64,000 nt of DNA from Paractinoplanes brasiliensis (GCF_004362215.1 NZ_SNWR01000001.1:3392001-3456000); one strand, 5' to 3'; shown: positions 30,637 through 40,834, numbered from the stretch's first letter. Notes: generated by a model not told the origin, from the sequence alone. Made by a program: numbers and translations.

Positions 30637-31830
30637 ATGGCGAACGGCGAAAGCACGGCTGCGCCGCTACCAAAGCCAGGTCCTTCGGACGGCTTGGAGA
30701 ACCAAGGCATGGGCGGAGCAGACGCACCGGCAGGCGGTTTCGTCCAACTGCTCACCCCCGACGGTGAACGGATCGACAGCGTCACCACAGCTGACGGCAC
30801 CACGTACTCCGTCGACTTCACCGACGACGAGTACCGCGAGCTGTACCGCGACCTGGTGACGGTCCGCCGGCTCGACGCCGAGGCGACCGCCCTGCAGCGG
30901 CAGGGCGAGCTGGGGATCTGGGCGAGCCTGCTGGGCCAGGAGGCGGCTCAGGTCGGTTCCGGCCGGGCGATGCGCCCCCAGGACATGGCGTTCCCCACCT
31001 ATCGCGAGCACGGCGTCCTCTACACCCGCGGGATCGACCCGATCATGCCGTTCGGCCTGTTCCGCGGCGTCGACCAGGGCGGCTGGGACGCGAACGAGCA
31101 CCGCTTCAACGGCTACACCATCGTGATCGGGTCGCAGACCCTGCACGCGACCGGTTACGCGATGGGCGTGACGATGGACGGCAAGACCGGCGGCCCCGAC
31201 GGCGAGGCCGTGATCGCGTACTTCGGTGACGGCGCGACCAGCCAGGGCGAGGTCAACGAGGCGTTCGTCTGGGCCGGTGTGTTCCACGCCCCGATGGTCT
31301 TCTTCTGCCAGAACAATCAGTACGCGATCTCCGAGCCGCTCGAGCGTCAGACCCGCATCCCGCTCTACCGCCGGGCCGCCGGTTACGGCTTCCCGGGCGT
31401 ACGGATCGACGGCAACGACGTGCTGGCCAGCTTCGCTGTCACCCGGGCGGCGCTCGACAACGCGCGCAACGGCCAGGGCCCGACGCTGATCGAGGCCTAC
31501 ACCTATCGCATGGGCGCGCACACCAGCTCGGACGACCCGACCCGTTACCGCATCGCCAGCGAGGTCGAGTCGTGGAAGGCCAAGGACCCGATCTCCCGTC
31601 TCCGCGCCTTCCTGGCCAAACAGCAGCTCGGTGACGACGCCTTCTTCGACGAGGTCGACGAGGCGGCCAAGAAGCTCGCGCTCGACCTGCGCGAGCGCGT
31701 GCTGGCGATGCCCGACCCGCAGCCGGTCTCGATGTTCGACCACGTCTACCCGAACGGCTCGCCGGAACTCGAGGCGCAACGCGCCCAGTTCGCCGCCTAC
31801 CACGCCTCGTTCGAGGGGAGTGACCACTGA
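30637..31830 (+). CDS. 2-oxoacid dehydrogenase E1 component, alpha subunit
   Basis: A 397-residue ThDP-dependent E1 alpha of the pyruvate/branched-chain type. ATG 30637 has AGGGAG five bases upstream. The ThDP-Mg motif runs from GDGATSQGEVNEA to FCQNNQYAIS, and the phosphorylation-loop region is YRMGAHTSSDDPTRYR. The enzyme decarboxylates a 2-oxoacid and, with E1 beta, passes the acyl group to lipoyl-E2. The dimeric alpha/beta layout fits pdhA or bkdA; in actinomycetes such operons usually serve branched-chain 2-oxoacids, feeding starter units for iso and anteiso fatty acids. Substrate not settled by sequence. First gene of a three-gene operon. Confidence 0.92.
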   Translation: MANGESTAAPLPKPGPSDGLENQGMGGADAPAGGFVQLLTPDGERIDSVTTADGTTYSVDFTDDEYRELYRDLVTVRRLDAEATALQRQGELGIWASLLGQEAAQVGSGRAMRPQDMAFPTYREHGVLYTRGIDPIMPFGLFRGVDQGGWDANEHRFNGYTIVIGSQTLHATGYAMGVTMDGKTGGPDGEAVIAYFGDGATSQGEVNEAFVWAGVFHAPMVFFCQNNQYAISEPLERQTRIPLYRRAAGYGFPGVRIDGNDVLASFAVTRAALDNARNGQGPTLIEAYTYRMGAHTSSDDPTRYRIASEVESWKAKDPISRLRAFLAKQQLGDDAFFDEVDEAAKKLALDLRERVLAMPDPQPVSMFDHVYPNGSPELEAQRAQFAAYHASFEGSDH

Positions 31831-32816
31831 TGGCGGAAACGATCACCATCGGCAAGGCCCTCAACCACGGTCTGCGCCGCTCGCTCGAGCACGACTCCAA
31901 AGTCGTCATCATGGGCGAGGACGTCGGCAAGCTCGGCGGCGTCTTCCGCATCACCGACGGCCTGCAGAAGGACTTCGGCGAGGACAGGGTCATCGACACC
32001 CCGCTGGCCGAGGCCGGCATCGTCGGCACCGCGGTCGGCCTGGCCATCCGCGGGTACCGCCCGGTCTGCGAGATCCAGTTCGACGGGTTCGTCTTCCCGG
32101 CCTACAACCAGATCGTCGCCCAGGTCGCAAAGATGTTCTACCGCTCGAAGGGCAAGGTGCGGCTGCCCATCGTCATCCGGATCCCGTACGGGGGTGGCAT
32201 CGGCGCTGTCGAGCACCACTCGGAGTCGCCCGAGGCGTACTTCTCGCACACGCCCGGTCTCAAGGTTGTGACCTGCTCGAACCCGGCCGACGCGTACTGG
32301 ATGATCCAGCAGGCGATCCGCTCGGACGACCCGATCGTCTTCTTCGAGCCCAAGCGGCGCTACTGGGAGAAGGGCGAGGTCGACCTCGACGGCGACCTGG
32401 CCGGGGCGTACCCGCTGCACGAGGCACGGGTGGTCCGCGAGGGCACGGACGCGACACTGCTGGCGTACGGGCCGATGGTTCGCACCGCGCTCGACGCGGC
32501 CACCGCGGCCGCTGAGGACGGGCGCAACCTGGAAGTCATCGACCTGCGCACACTGTCCCCGGTCGACTACGAAAAGATCTATTCCTCCGTACGCCGGACA
32601 GGCCGTGCCGTCGTCGTGCACGAGGCGCCGGGCAACATCGGTCTCGGGGCCGAGCTTGCCGCGCGCATCACCGAGCACTGCTTCTACTCGCTGGAAGCGC
32701 CCGTGCTGCGGGTGACCGGCTACGACATCCCGTACCCGGCGGCCCGGGTCGAAGAGGAGTATCTGCCCGACCTTGACCGGGTGCTGGACGCCGTCGACCG
32801 TTCGTTCGGGTGGTGA
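31830..32816 (+). CDS. 2-oxoacid dehydrogenase E1 component, beta subunit
   Basis: A 328-residue transketolase-like beta subunit. The ATG at 31830 overlaps the alpha stop by one base. Typical segments are MGEDVGKLGGVFRIT, EAGIVGTAVGLAIRGYRPV, EIQFDGFVFPAYNQ and HHSESPEAYFSHTPGLKVV. It forms the heterotetramer with E1 alpha and contributes the ThDP pyrimidine-binding side (MGED glutamate). Confidence 0.94.
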   Translation: MAETITIGKALNHGLRRSLEHDSKVVIMGEDVGKLGGVFRITDGLQKDFGEDRVIDTPLAEAGIVGTAVGLAIRGYRPVCEIQFDGFVFPAYNQIVAQVAKMFYRSKGKVRLPIVIRIPYGGGIGAVEHHSESPEAYFSHTPGLKVVTCSNPADAYWMIQQAIRSDDPIVFFEPKRRYWEKGEVDLDGDLAGAYPLHEARVVREGTDATLLAYGPMVRTALDAATAAAEDGRNLEVIDLRTLSPVDYEKIYSSVRRTGRAVVVHEAPGNIGLGAELAARITEHCFYSLEAPVLRVTGYDIPYPAARVEEEYLPDLDRVLDAVDRSFGW

Positions 32817-32821
32817 CGCCG

Positions 32822-34279
32822 ATGTCGCGGATCAAGGAGTTCACCCTGCCCGACCTGGGCGAGGGCCTGACCGAGGGCGAGATCCTGGCCTGGCTGGTCA
32901 AGGTGGGCGACACGATCGAGTTGAACCAGCCGATCGTCGAGGTCGAGACGGCCAAAGCGGCCGTGGAGATTCCGGCCAAGTGGGGCGGGGTCGTCTCGCG
33001 CATCTACGTCGAGGCCGGCACCACCGTCGAGGTCGGCGCGCCCATCGTGGCGATCGACACCGACCCGTCGGCCGGGCCGGTGCCGAGCGATCAGCCGGGT
33101 CCCGCGCCGTCGGCCGAGTCGCTGGCCGCGGTCGAGATCGCTCCGACCGAGGGCGCTGTCGAGCCGGGTCTGATCGGTGGTCCGGCGCCGGGCGGCCGTA
33201 CGGCGGTGCTTGTCGGTTATGGGCCGAAGGTCACCACTGCCAAAAGGCGGCCCCGCGTCGGTACGGCCCCGGCTGCTGTTTCTTCGCCGCCGGTTGTTCC
33301 CGATGCCCCCGCGCCTCCCGTTGCTCCTCCGCCACCGCCGCCGGTTGTTCCCGCCGCTCCGCCGGCTCCGGCCGGCCGGACGAATGGGCCTGTGCTGGCC
33401 AAACCGCCGGTTCGCAAGCTCGCCCGCGACCTCGGCGTCGACCTCGCGACGATCACGGGCACGGGGCCGCTGGGGTCGGTGACCCGGGACGACGTACACC
33501 GGGCCGCCGCAGGCGCGACTGCGGCCGAGGTCGCCGTACCCACCGTGACCACCGCTCCGGCCGCGTTCGACGCGAGTCGCGAGCAGCGGATCCCGGTCAA
33601 GGGCGTCCGCAAGCTGACCGCGGAGAACATGGTGGCCTCCGCGTTCACCGCGCCACACGTCACGGAGTTCCTCACCGTCGACGTGACCCGCACCATGAAG
33701 ACGATCGAGAAGCTGAAGGAGCGGCGGGAGTTCCGGGATGTCCGGATCTCGCCGCTGCTGCTGGTGGCCAAGGCCGTGCTGCTCGCGGTCAAGCGTCACC
33801 CGATGGTCAACTCGTCCTGGTCGGCGGCGACCAACGAGATCGTCGTCAAGAACTACGTCAACCTGGGTATCGCGGCGGCCACCGAGCGTGGCCTCATCGT
33901 GCCCAACGTGAAAGACGCGGGACGGCTCTCGCTGCGGGAGCTGGCCGAGGCGCTCAACACATTGGTGCAGGTGGCGAAGTCGGGGAAGACCCCGCCGTCC
34001 GATATGGCCGGTGGGACCCTTTCCATCACTAATGTCGGAGTGTTCGGCGTGGACACGGGCACGCCGATCCTTCCGCCGGGCGAGTCGGCGATCCTGGCGT
34101 TCGGCGCGATCCGGCCGACGCCTTGGGTACACAAGGGGAAGATCAAAATTCGCCAGGTCACCACCCTCGGGCTCTCGTTCGACCACCGGATCATCGACGG
34201 CGAACTGGGCTCGAAGTTCCTGCGGGACATCGGCGACTTCCTCACCGACCCCGAGGGGACCCTGCTCACCTGGGCTTAG
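32822..34279 (+). CDS. 2-oxoacid dehydrogenase E2 (dihydrolipoamide acyltransferase)
   Basis: A 485-residue E2 from ATG 32822 (MSRIKEFTLPDLGEGLTEGE); GTG at 32813, overlapping the E1 beta stop, is an alternative. One N-terminal lipoyl domain with the modified lysine in VETAKAAV (K45), a Pro/Ala-rich hinge, a peripheral subunit-binding domain (KPPVRKLARDLGVDLATI), a second Ala/Pro linker and the catalytic acyltransferase domain ending SFDHRIIDGELG with the His/Asp motif. No E3 gene is nearby; a genome-wide E3 would be shared. Confidence 0.93.
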   Translation: MSRIKEFTLPDLGEGLTEGEILAWLVKVGDTIELNQPIVEVETAKAAVEIPAKWGGVVSRIYVEAGTTVEVGAPIVAIDTDPSAGPVPSDQPGPAPSAESLAAVEIAPTEGAVEPGLIGGPAPGGRTAVLVGYGPKVTTAKRRPRVGTAPAAVSSPPVVPDAPAPPVAPPPPPPVVPAAPPAPAGRTNGPVLAKPPVRKLARDLGVDLATITGTGPLGSVTRDDVHRAAAGATAAEVAVPTVTTAPAAFDASREQRIPVKGVRKLTAENMVASAFTAPHVTEFLTVDVTRTMKTIEKLKERREFRDVRISPLLLVAKAVLLAVKRHPMVNSSWSAATNEIVVKNYVNLGIAAATERGLIVPNVKDAGRLSLRELAEALNTLVQVAKSGKTPPSDMAGGTLSITNVGVFGVDTGTPILPPGESAILAFGAIRPTPWVHKGKIKIRQVTTLGLSFDHRIIDGELGSKFLRDIGDFLTDPEGTLLTWA

Positions 34280-34350
34280 AATTTGTTAGGCGAAACACGG
34301 AAGTGAACCTACGATCCTTAGGCAGGTGCTGCGCGTCACCCCCGTAATCG

Positions 34351-34399
34351 TTGGCAACTCGTCCCGTTTCGGCGCACAATGGAGTCACACGGGACGAGT
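34351..34399 (+). promoter_or_regulatory. Candidate sigma-70-type promoter within an 11-bp inverted repeat
   Basis: TTGGCA at 34351-34356 and CACAAT at 34375-34380 are spaced by 18 bases. ACTCGTCCCGT at 34357-34367 and ACGGGACGAGT at 34389-34399 are perfect inverted arms that bracket the -10 and the likely start site, so a repressor or a 5'-leader hairpin could act here. It drives the small gene at 34446. Confidence 0.55.
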
Positions 34400-34445
34400 A
34401 CCACGATGAGCCGGCGATCCCGGCTCGAAGGAAGTGACAGAGCAG

Positions 34446-34583
34446 ATGAGCATCGTCGACCGCGTTCGTCAGCGCCGGTTGATCAACCGTCAGAACCGCG
34501 CCATCGACCGGGCCTGGATGACCGCTCCCACCCAGTCCATGCGCGATGAGATTGCGATCTTCGCCCAGCGCAAGACCTTCTGA
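34446..34583 (+). CDS. 45-residue basic small protein
   Basis: ATG 34446 to TGA 34583 encodes MSIVDRVRQRRLINRQNRAI and 25 further residues, ending FAQRKTF. It is helical, basic in its first half, and has no membrane segment. It is supported by a candidate promoter with an inverted repeat upstream and a strong hairpin terminator 15 bases after the stop, so it looks like a self-contained monocistronic unit. Similar short Arg-rich proteins occur in related actinomycetes as far as I recall; function unknown. Confidence 0.7.
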   Translation: MSIVDRVRQRRLINRQNRAIDRAWMTAPTQSMRDEIAIFAQRKTF

Positions 34584-34597
34584 CGACCACAGCGCCC

Positions 34598-34632
34598 ACG
34601 GCCCGCCCGGAACCCCCTTCCGGACGGGCCGT
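34598..34632 (+). terminator. Terminator of the 45-residue protein gene
   Basis: A 15-bp stem with one mismatch: ACGGCCCGCCCGGAA pairs with TTCCGGACGGGCCGT around a five-C loop, then TTCGCATTTT. Confidence 0.85.
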
Positions 34633-35187
34633 TCGCATTTTCAGGTCACGCTTAAAGATCTTTTGTTGGTCCCCTTCGGGGCGTACACCGGGATTCCTCA
34701 GGCCGCCATCGCCCGGTACGGTTGGGCACGGCATCGAGCCGGCTCGGCCGGTCGGCGCGAGGCCGGGGCTCGACCGAAGCGATTCGGGGTGCCCCGCACG
34801 GCCTGGCCTCAGAGCTGGGCACGACGCCGGAGTCTGTCCGCCGTCAGTGCAAAGCTGGCACGGCCGCATGGAATGAGGAGGCGCTCATGACGTCCGAGGG
34901 GCACTACGCCGGCTCACAACCGGCCGAGGCCACGTCGGGCGGACCGACGTCGGACGGCTTCCCGCCGGACTCCGACGGCCAACGGGTCTCGGCCCGGGCT
35001 TCCGCCCAGCCGCCCGCCGAGGGTTTCCCCAGCTCCTACGGTCCACCACCGCAGGCCACGCCCAACGGCGGGTCGCCGTTCGTCGTTCCCGCCGTGCCCA
35101 CGTTCGGCCAGGGTCCCGACGCCCCGCGCCCGGCCACCGGCACCTCCTACGGATCGGCTCGCGTGCCCGGCACCGGCCCCGACCTGG

Positions 35188-35289
35188 GTTCCGCTTCTGG
35201 TTCCGGTTCCGCTTCCGCTTCCGCTTCCGGTTCTGGTTCTGGTTCTGGTTCTGGTTCCGGTTCTGGTTCCGGTTTCGGTTCCGGTTCCG
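35188..35289 (+). repeat. Hexanucleotide tract encoding Ser-Gly/Ser-Ala repeats
   Basis: Repeated GGTTCT, GGTTCC and GCTTCC units encode an (SG/SA)n run in the frameshifted gene. The units are multiples of six, so slippage here would keep the frame. Confidence 0.8.
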
Positions 35290-36000
35290 CCGAAGGCAAC
35301 GGGCTGCCGCAGCGCACCCCGGCGCCCGCTCCCGAGGGACTGCCGCAGCGCGGCGCCGCCTCGCCCTACGGGTCGGTCACCCCCGGCAGCGACGGCTCCT
35401 ACGGCTCGGCCTCGGCGTCGTCCCCGTTCGGCCCGGCCCAGAGCGGCGGCCCGTCCTCTGTCTTCGGCGCTCCGCCCTCCCAGGCTCCGCCGGCTCCCGC
35501 GGCGAGCGCCCCCGAGCAGCCGCCGGCCGCGTGGGCCCCGCCGCCCTCCGCGGAGCAGAGCTTCATCCAGCGTCCCGGCGCCCCGCTGCCCCAGCGCAAC
35601 GCCAATCCCGCCGGCACGGTCGACAGTCTCGAGGGATTCAACGGCTTCGCCCCTCCCGCCGGCCGAGGCACACCCGAGCCGCAGCCGTCGGCAGATCCGT
35701 CGGTCGATCCGTCCACCGGCCGTCCGCCCGGCGTCTCCGCCTTCGGCGACCAGCGTGTCCGTGTGCCCGGCGCCACCCTGACCGGCCTGCCCGACGCTCC
35801 GCAGCCGAGCCGCTCCGGCGACAGCGGCGGCTTCCCCCTGCGCGGCGGTGGCAGCAGCGGCTCCGCCTTCCCGACCCGCGGTGGCGGCAACGGCGCCTTC
35901 CCGCTGCGCGGCACCCCCGGCAACGAGCCCGAGCATCCTTCGGCGGGCCAGTCATCGCCGTTCGCGCCCCAGGCGCCCCTGTCGTCGCATCCTCAGCCGC

Positions 36001-36299
36001 AAGCCGGCCAGCCGTCGCCGTTCGAGCAACAAGCCAGCCAGCCGTCGCCGTTCGAGCAACAAACCGGCCAGCCGTCGCCGTTCGAGCAACAAACCGGCCA
36101 GCCGTCGCCGTTCGAGCAACAAACCGGCCAGCCGTCGCCGTTCGAGCAACAAACCGGCCAGCCGTCGCCGTCGAGCAACAAACCGGCCAATCGTCGCCGT
36201 TCGAGCAACAAACCGGCCAATCGTCGCCGTTCGAGCAACAAACCGGCCAATCGTCGCCGTTCGAGCAACAAACCGGCCAATCGTCGCCGTTCGAGCCTC
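36001..36299 (+). repeat. Ten tandem 30-bp repeats, one copy 29 bp
   Basis: Units begin AAACCGGCCAGCCGTCGCCG and continue TTCGAGCAAC. Units 1-6 carry CAGCCG (Gln-Pro) and units 7-10 carry CAATCG (Gln-Ser). Unit 6, at 36151-36179, is one base short and is the last of the first subtype, so the frameshift sits exactly at the subtype boundary. Confidence 0.92.
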
Positions 36300-38980
36300 A
36301 AGGGGTCCAGTCGTCGCCTTTCCCGCCACAAGCGGGCCAGTCGACGCCGTTCCAGCCGGCCGCGCCTCAGCAGGCCGGTACCCCGCCGCAGGCGCCCGGT
36401 GAACTCCCGGTGCGCGGCCAGCAGCCTTTCGGCGCTCCTCAGCTGCCCCCCGCGTCCAGCGACTTCAGCGCGTTCGGCCCGTCCGCCTCCGCGGAAAGCG
36501 CGCCGCACCCCTACGGCCGTTCCGAGCCCTTCGCCGACCCGTTCGGCCGCACTCCCGCGGGCGGCTCGCCCGACGCCCTCCACCCCGGCGAGCAGCAGCG
36601 CAACGGCCTGCCCGACCCGTTCGGCCGTGGCTCCGGCGAGTCCGCGGGCCAGCCGCCGACGTCCGGCTCGGCCTATGGCAGTGCCCGCCCCGCCGCCCTG
36701 TCCGACGCCGACCGTCCGTCGTCACCGGCCTTCGGCTCGGCGCGCCCGGCCGGTGGCCCCTTCGGCCAGTCCGAGGGCAACCCGTCCGACCAGCGTCCAG
36801 CCGATCCGTTCGGCCGCTCCGACAACGACGGCAGCGCCTACGGCACGGCTCGCCCCACCTCACCCGCCAGCGGCGCCGCCCGCCCGGCTGGACACCCCTT
36901 CGGCCAGCCTGAAGGCGATTTCGGCGGCCGGCCGCAGTCCGAGTCCGGTGCCTTCGGCGCAGCCCGTCCTCCGGGCCAGCGCGAACCCGGTTCCGGCGTC
37001 TTCGGCTCGGCCCGTCCCACCGGCGGCCCGTTCGATTCGTCCGGGGGCGAGTCCGACTCCGCCCGGCCGGCCGACCCGTACGGTCGCTCCGGCCACGACG
37101 GCAACGCTTTCGGCACGGCTCGCCCGATCTCGCCCGCGAGCGGCTCTGCCCGGCCGGCCGGGGGTTCGTTCGGCGCGCCCGAGGGCGACTCCAGCACACC
37201 GTCCCCGTTCGCCCCGCAGGGCGACGGTTACGGCTCGGCTTTCGGCTCCGCCCGTCCCGATGCGGCCTTCGGCGGTGGCCAGCCCGACGACAACGCCTCG
37301 CAGTTCGGACCGCGGGCTGAGGGATCGCCCGAGTCCCAGCAGCCCTCCTCGCCGTTCGGCGTGGTGCGCGAGCCCGGCGCGGCTTACGGCGCGGCCCGGT
37401 CCGCTTCCCCGTTCGGTCCCGGCGCCGACGATCAGCCCGGCCACGACGACCACGCGCAGTACAGGCGCCCCGAGCCCCCAGCCGAGGACAACTCGGGCGG
37501 ATACCCCCAGCGGGTGCCGGGTGCCGCGCTCGGGGCGATCGGCTCCCCCGCGTCGGCCGACAACCGCAACGGCTCCGTGCCCGCGCCGCGCGAGCCGTCC
37601 GAGAACCCGGGCGCGGTCGGGTCGGCCCGTCCCGTCACGGCCAGCGCCTCCGTGCCCACCACCAACCGCACGGCCCCGGTCGAACCGTCCGAGCTCCCGC
37701 CCCCGGCCGCCGCGCCGCAGGCCCGCGTCTACGGGCGACCGGCTCCGGCCGAGCCCGCCGAGGAGGAGCCGTCGCGCGACGCCGAGTCGTCGTTCGGTGC
37801 CGGCTCCCCGTTCGGTCCACCACCCGGCGACGACCCGTTCGGCGGTGAGCGTCCCGCGGGCGGGTTCGGCTCGAAGGCGTACGAGCGCCTCTCGGGCGAC
37901 CACGACGGACCCGGCAGCGAGCCTCACGCGCCCGGCGGCGAGCCGGGCGTGGCTGGTACGCCTGGCGTCGCCCCGCAATCGCCCGCACGCGCCAGTGCCC
38001 GCGCCTCGGCCAGTGCCCGCGTGGCCCCGCCCACCCAAGGTGGACCCGGCGGCGCCCTCGGCGGACCCGGTGAGTTCGGCGCCTCGGGCGGACCCAGTGG
38101 ACACGGCGGCCCTGGTGGGCCCGGTGGGCCCGGCAACCCGCCGACCGGCATGGCTTCGGCTCCGGCCCTGCCCGGCGCGGCGCCTGAACCAGCCTCGCCC
38201 GGCTCCCCCTACGCCGACCGTCCCGGAAGCGCCCTCGGCGGTGGCCTGGGAGGCGGACCGGCCGGTGGGCCCGGCAACGGGCGGCCCGGTGAGCCGTACA
38301 GCGAGCTGACCACTGACATCGCCGGTCGCGAGCAGCCCTACGTGCCCGCGCCGGCTCTGCCCCCGATGCCCCCCGGCCTGAACGGCTTCGACCCGGCCAC
38401 CCAGCCGCGCTCGAACAGTTTCGGCCCGCCCGCGCAGCAGCCGTCGAGCAACTTCGGCCCCGGCGACAACGGCGGCTTCCCTAGTCCGGCCAGCCGGGCC
38501 ACGGTGACGCCACCCACTCCGGAGGAGACGACCAGCTGGCCGGGTGTCGAGGCCGACCAGGGCCGGTTCGACAGCTTCAAGGCGGAGGAAAAACCTGCCA
38601 AGCCGGCGACACCCCACGTCCGCATGCTGCCGATCCTGATCTCGGTCGTCGTGGCGGCCGTCCTGTTGCTGGGCATCGGCTTCGGCATCGTCTATCTGGT
38701 CGCCGGCGGCAACGACAAGTCGCTGTCCGTGATCCAGGGCGAGTGCGTGAAGCGCGAGGGTGAGTCCGCGGTCAAGACCGAGTGCTCCGAGTCCGGGTCG
38801 TACCAGGTGACCTCCATCGTGGCCGACAAGGCCGAGTGCGCCGACCCGGGCCAGCCGCACGTGGTCAACAAGACCACCGACGGCAAGACCCAGGTGCTGT
38901 GTCTCAAGCAGAACTGACGGCAGTGTCATCCTGACCACCTTCGTGCCGTGCCGGAACCATGGGTACGGCACGATGGTGTG

Positions 38981-40771
38981 ATGACTGGACGTGTGCGGGC
39001 GCCGGAGCTGCGGGGCCGGGGCTGGTTGAACACCGGCGGCAAGGACCTGACCCTGGCCGACCTGCGCGGCAAGATCGTCCTGCTCGACTTCTGGACGTTC
39101 TGCTGCATCAACTGCCTGCACGTTCTCGACGAGTTGCGCCCGCTCGAGCAGAAGTACGGCGACGCCCTGGTGGTCATCGGCGTCCACTCCCCGAAGTTCG
39201 AACACGAGCGCGACCCGAAGGCGCTGGCCGCCGCGGTGGAACGCTACGGCGTGCACCACCCGGTCGTCGACGACGGCGACATGCACCTCTGGCAGCAGTA
39301 CGCGGCGAAGGCCTGGCCCACGCTCGCGGTGATCGACCCGACCGGCTATCTGGTCGCCTCGATGGCCGGCGAGGGCCACGCCGAGGGCCTGTCGCGGCTG
39401 GTGGACGAGATGATCGAGAAACACACGTCCGACGGCACCCTGCACCGCGGCGACGGCCCGTACGTTCCGCCCGCCCCCGCCGACACGGTGTTCCGCTTCC
39501 CCGGCAAAACTATCGAGCTGCCCGACGGCCACCTGCTGGTCAGCGACTCGGCCCGGCACTCCGTGGTCGAGGTCGAGGCCGACGGCGAGACGCTGGTCCG
39601 TCGCTTCGGCAGCGGTGAGCGGGGTGACCCGTTCAGCGAGCCGCAGGGCCTGCTGCTCCTCCCCGCCGAGGTCGCGTCCACGGTCGGCTATGACGTGGTC
39701 GTCGCCGACACGGTCAACCATCAGCTGCGCGGTCTGCGCCTGGCCGACGGCGAGATCACCCTGGTCGCGGGCTCGGGCCGCCCGTGGCGCTCGACCGTCG
39801 ACGGGCACGCGCACGACGCCCTGGCCGCCGACCTGTCGTCGCCGTGGGATCTCGCCTGGTACGACGACCGCGTGATCATCGCTATGGCCGGCATCCACCA
39901 GCTGTGGTGGTTCGACCCGATCAAGCGCACGGTCGGGGTTTACGCCGGCACGACAGTCGAGTCCCTGCGTGATGGTCCGATTCCCGACGTGTGGATGGCC
40001 CAGCCGTCCGGCCTGTCGGTGGGCGGCGACCGGCTGTGGATCGCCGACAGCGAGACCTCGGCGCTGCGTTACATCGAGGCCGGGGTCCTGCACACCGCGG
40101 TCGGCCAGGGGCTTTTCGACTTCGGCCACGTCGACGGCCCGGCCAAGGAGGCACTGCTGCAGCACCCGCTGGGTGTGGCCGCACTCCCCGACGGCTCGGT
40201 CCTGGTCGCCGACACCTACAACGGCGCGGTCCGCCGCTTCGACCCCCAGGCCGACGAGGTGTCCACGGTCGACTCCGGTCTGGCCGAGCCGAGTGACGTG
40301 CTCGTGACCGCCGCCGGCGACGTCCTCGTCGTCGAGTCGGCCGCGCATCGCCTGACCCGGCTTGCCCCAGGCGCCGTGCGTACGGTGGCTGGGGAACGCC
40401 ACCGGACCGAGCGCCCCGCTTCCCCTCTCGCGCCGGGCGAGGTGACCCTCGACGTGGTCTTCAGCCCGGCGCCGGGCCAGAAGCTGGACACCCAGTTCGG
40501 CCCGTCCACCCGCCTCGAGGTCTCGGCCTCCCCGCCCGAGCTGCTGCTCTCGGGGGCGGGCGTGACAACCGACCTGTCCCGCCCGCTGGTGATCAACCCG
40601 GACGTGGCGAAGGGTGTGCTGCAGGTGGTGGCCCAGGCCGCGACCTGCGACGTCGACGTGGAGTTCGCCGCCTGCCACCTGACCCGCCAGGACTGGGGCG
40701 TCCCGATCGTGGTGACCACGGATGGCCCGGCCCGCCTCCCGCTGATCCTGCGAGGCATGGACGACAACTGA
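38981..40771 (+). CDS. Thioredoxin-like and NHL-repeat protein
   Basis: A 596-residue cytosolic protein; ATG 38981 preferred (GTG 38948 possible). The N-terminal 150 residues are a TlpA/AhpC-like thioredoxin fold with FWTFCCINC (CxxC at 42-45) and AWPTLAVIDPTG. Residues about 165-430 form NHL beta-propeller blades (LPDGHLLVSDSARHSVVEV, VVADTVNHQLRGL, LWIADSETSALRYIE, VLVADTYNGAVRRFD). The C-terminal 120 residues form another beta domain. This architecture is widespread (NHLRC2-like) and its function is not established; a redox role is suggested by the CxxC. Confidence 0.88.
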   Translation: MTGRVRAPELRGRGWLNTGGKDLTLADLRGKIVLLDFWTFCCINCLHVLDELRPLEQKYGDALVVIGVHSPKFEHERDPKALAAAVERYGVHHPVVDDGDMHLWQQYAAKAWPTLAVIDPTGYLVASMAGEGHAEGLSRLVDEMIEKHTSDGTLHRGDGPYVPPAPADTVFRFPGKTIELPDGHLLVSDSARHSVVEVEADGETLVRRFGSGERGDPFSEPQGLLLLPAEVASTVGYDVVVADTVNHQLRGLRLADGEITLVAGSGRPWRSTVDGHAHDALAADLSSPWDLAWYDDRVIIAMAGIHQLWWFDPIKRTVGVYAGTTVESLRDGPIPDVWMAQPSGLSVGGDRLWIADSETSALRYIEAGVLHTAVGQGLFDFGHVDGPAKEALLQHPLGVAALPDGSVLVADTYNGAVRRFDPQADEVSTVDSGLAEPSDVLVTAAGDVLVVESAAHRLTRLAPGAVRTVAGERHRTERPASPLAPGEVTLDVVFSPAPGQKLDTQFGPSTRLEVSASPPELLLSGAGVTTDLSRPLVINPDVAKGVLQVVAQAATCDVDVEFAACHLTRQDWGVPIVVTTDGPARLPLILRGMDDN

Positions 40772-40834
40772 ACGGCTTCCGCCTGCGCTGCTCGACATGG
40801 ACGCATTCTGACGATCCCCACAAGATCATCAGAG

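Larger units (their letters stand above)
34887..38917 (+). pseudogene. Repeat-rich LppU/SCO3897-like membrane protein gene with a one-base frameshift
   Basis: ATG 34887 with an excellent GAGGAGG at 34875-34881. The first frame gives a Ser/Gly/Pro-rich disordered protein with an (SG)n stretch and then ten-residue repeats (SPFEQQTGQP). At about 36170 one repeat copy lacks a T (CCGTCGAG instead of CCGTTCGAG), and the protein-like sequence continues in the next frame to 38917. There it shows further repeats (FGSARPAGGPFG types), a transmembrane helix (LPILISVVVAAVLLLGIGFG) and a C-terminal domain with two Cys pairs (GECVKREGESAVKTECSESG to VLCLKQN) that resembles LppU/SCO3897 proteins. Repaired, it would be about 1343 residues. 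Unrepaired, translation continues as Arg-rich nonsense to 38309. It could be a true inactivation, a phase-variable switch or a sequencing error. Confidence 0.8.

Noticed and set aside
30637..34279. A complete dehydrogenase complex operon including E3
   Set aside because: Only E1 alpha, E1 beta and E2 are present; the next gene encodes a 45-residue protein, not dihydrolipoamide dehydrogenase.
36001..36299. Regular 30-bp repeats that could look like a CRISPR array
   Set aside because: The repeats are head to tail with no unique spacers and they encode in-frame protein repeats; no cas genes are present.
36860..40798. A 1312-codon open frame on the minus strand across the repeat-rich gene and the NHL gene
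   Set aside because: It lies antisense to two well-supported proteins, has Arg/Gly/Val-rich nonsense composition and no domains. Long open antisense frames are common at this GC content.
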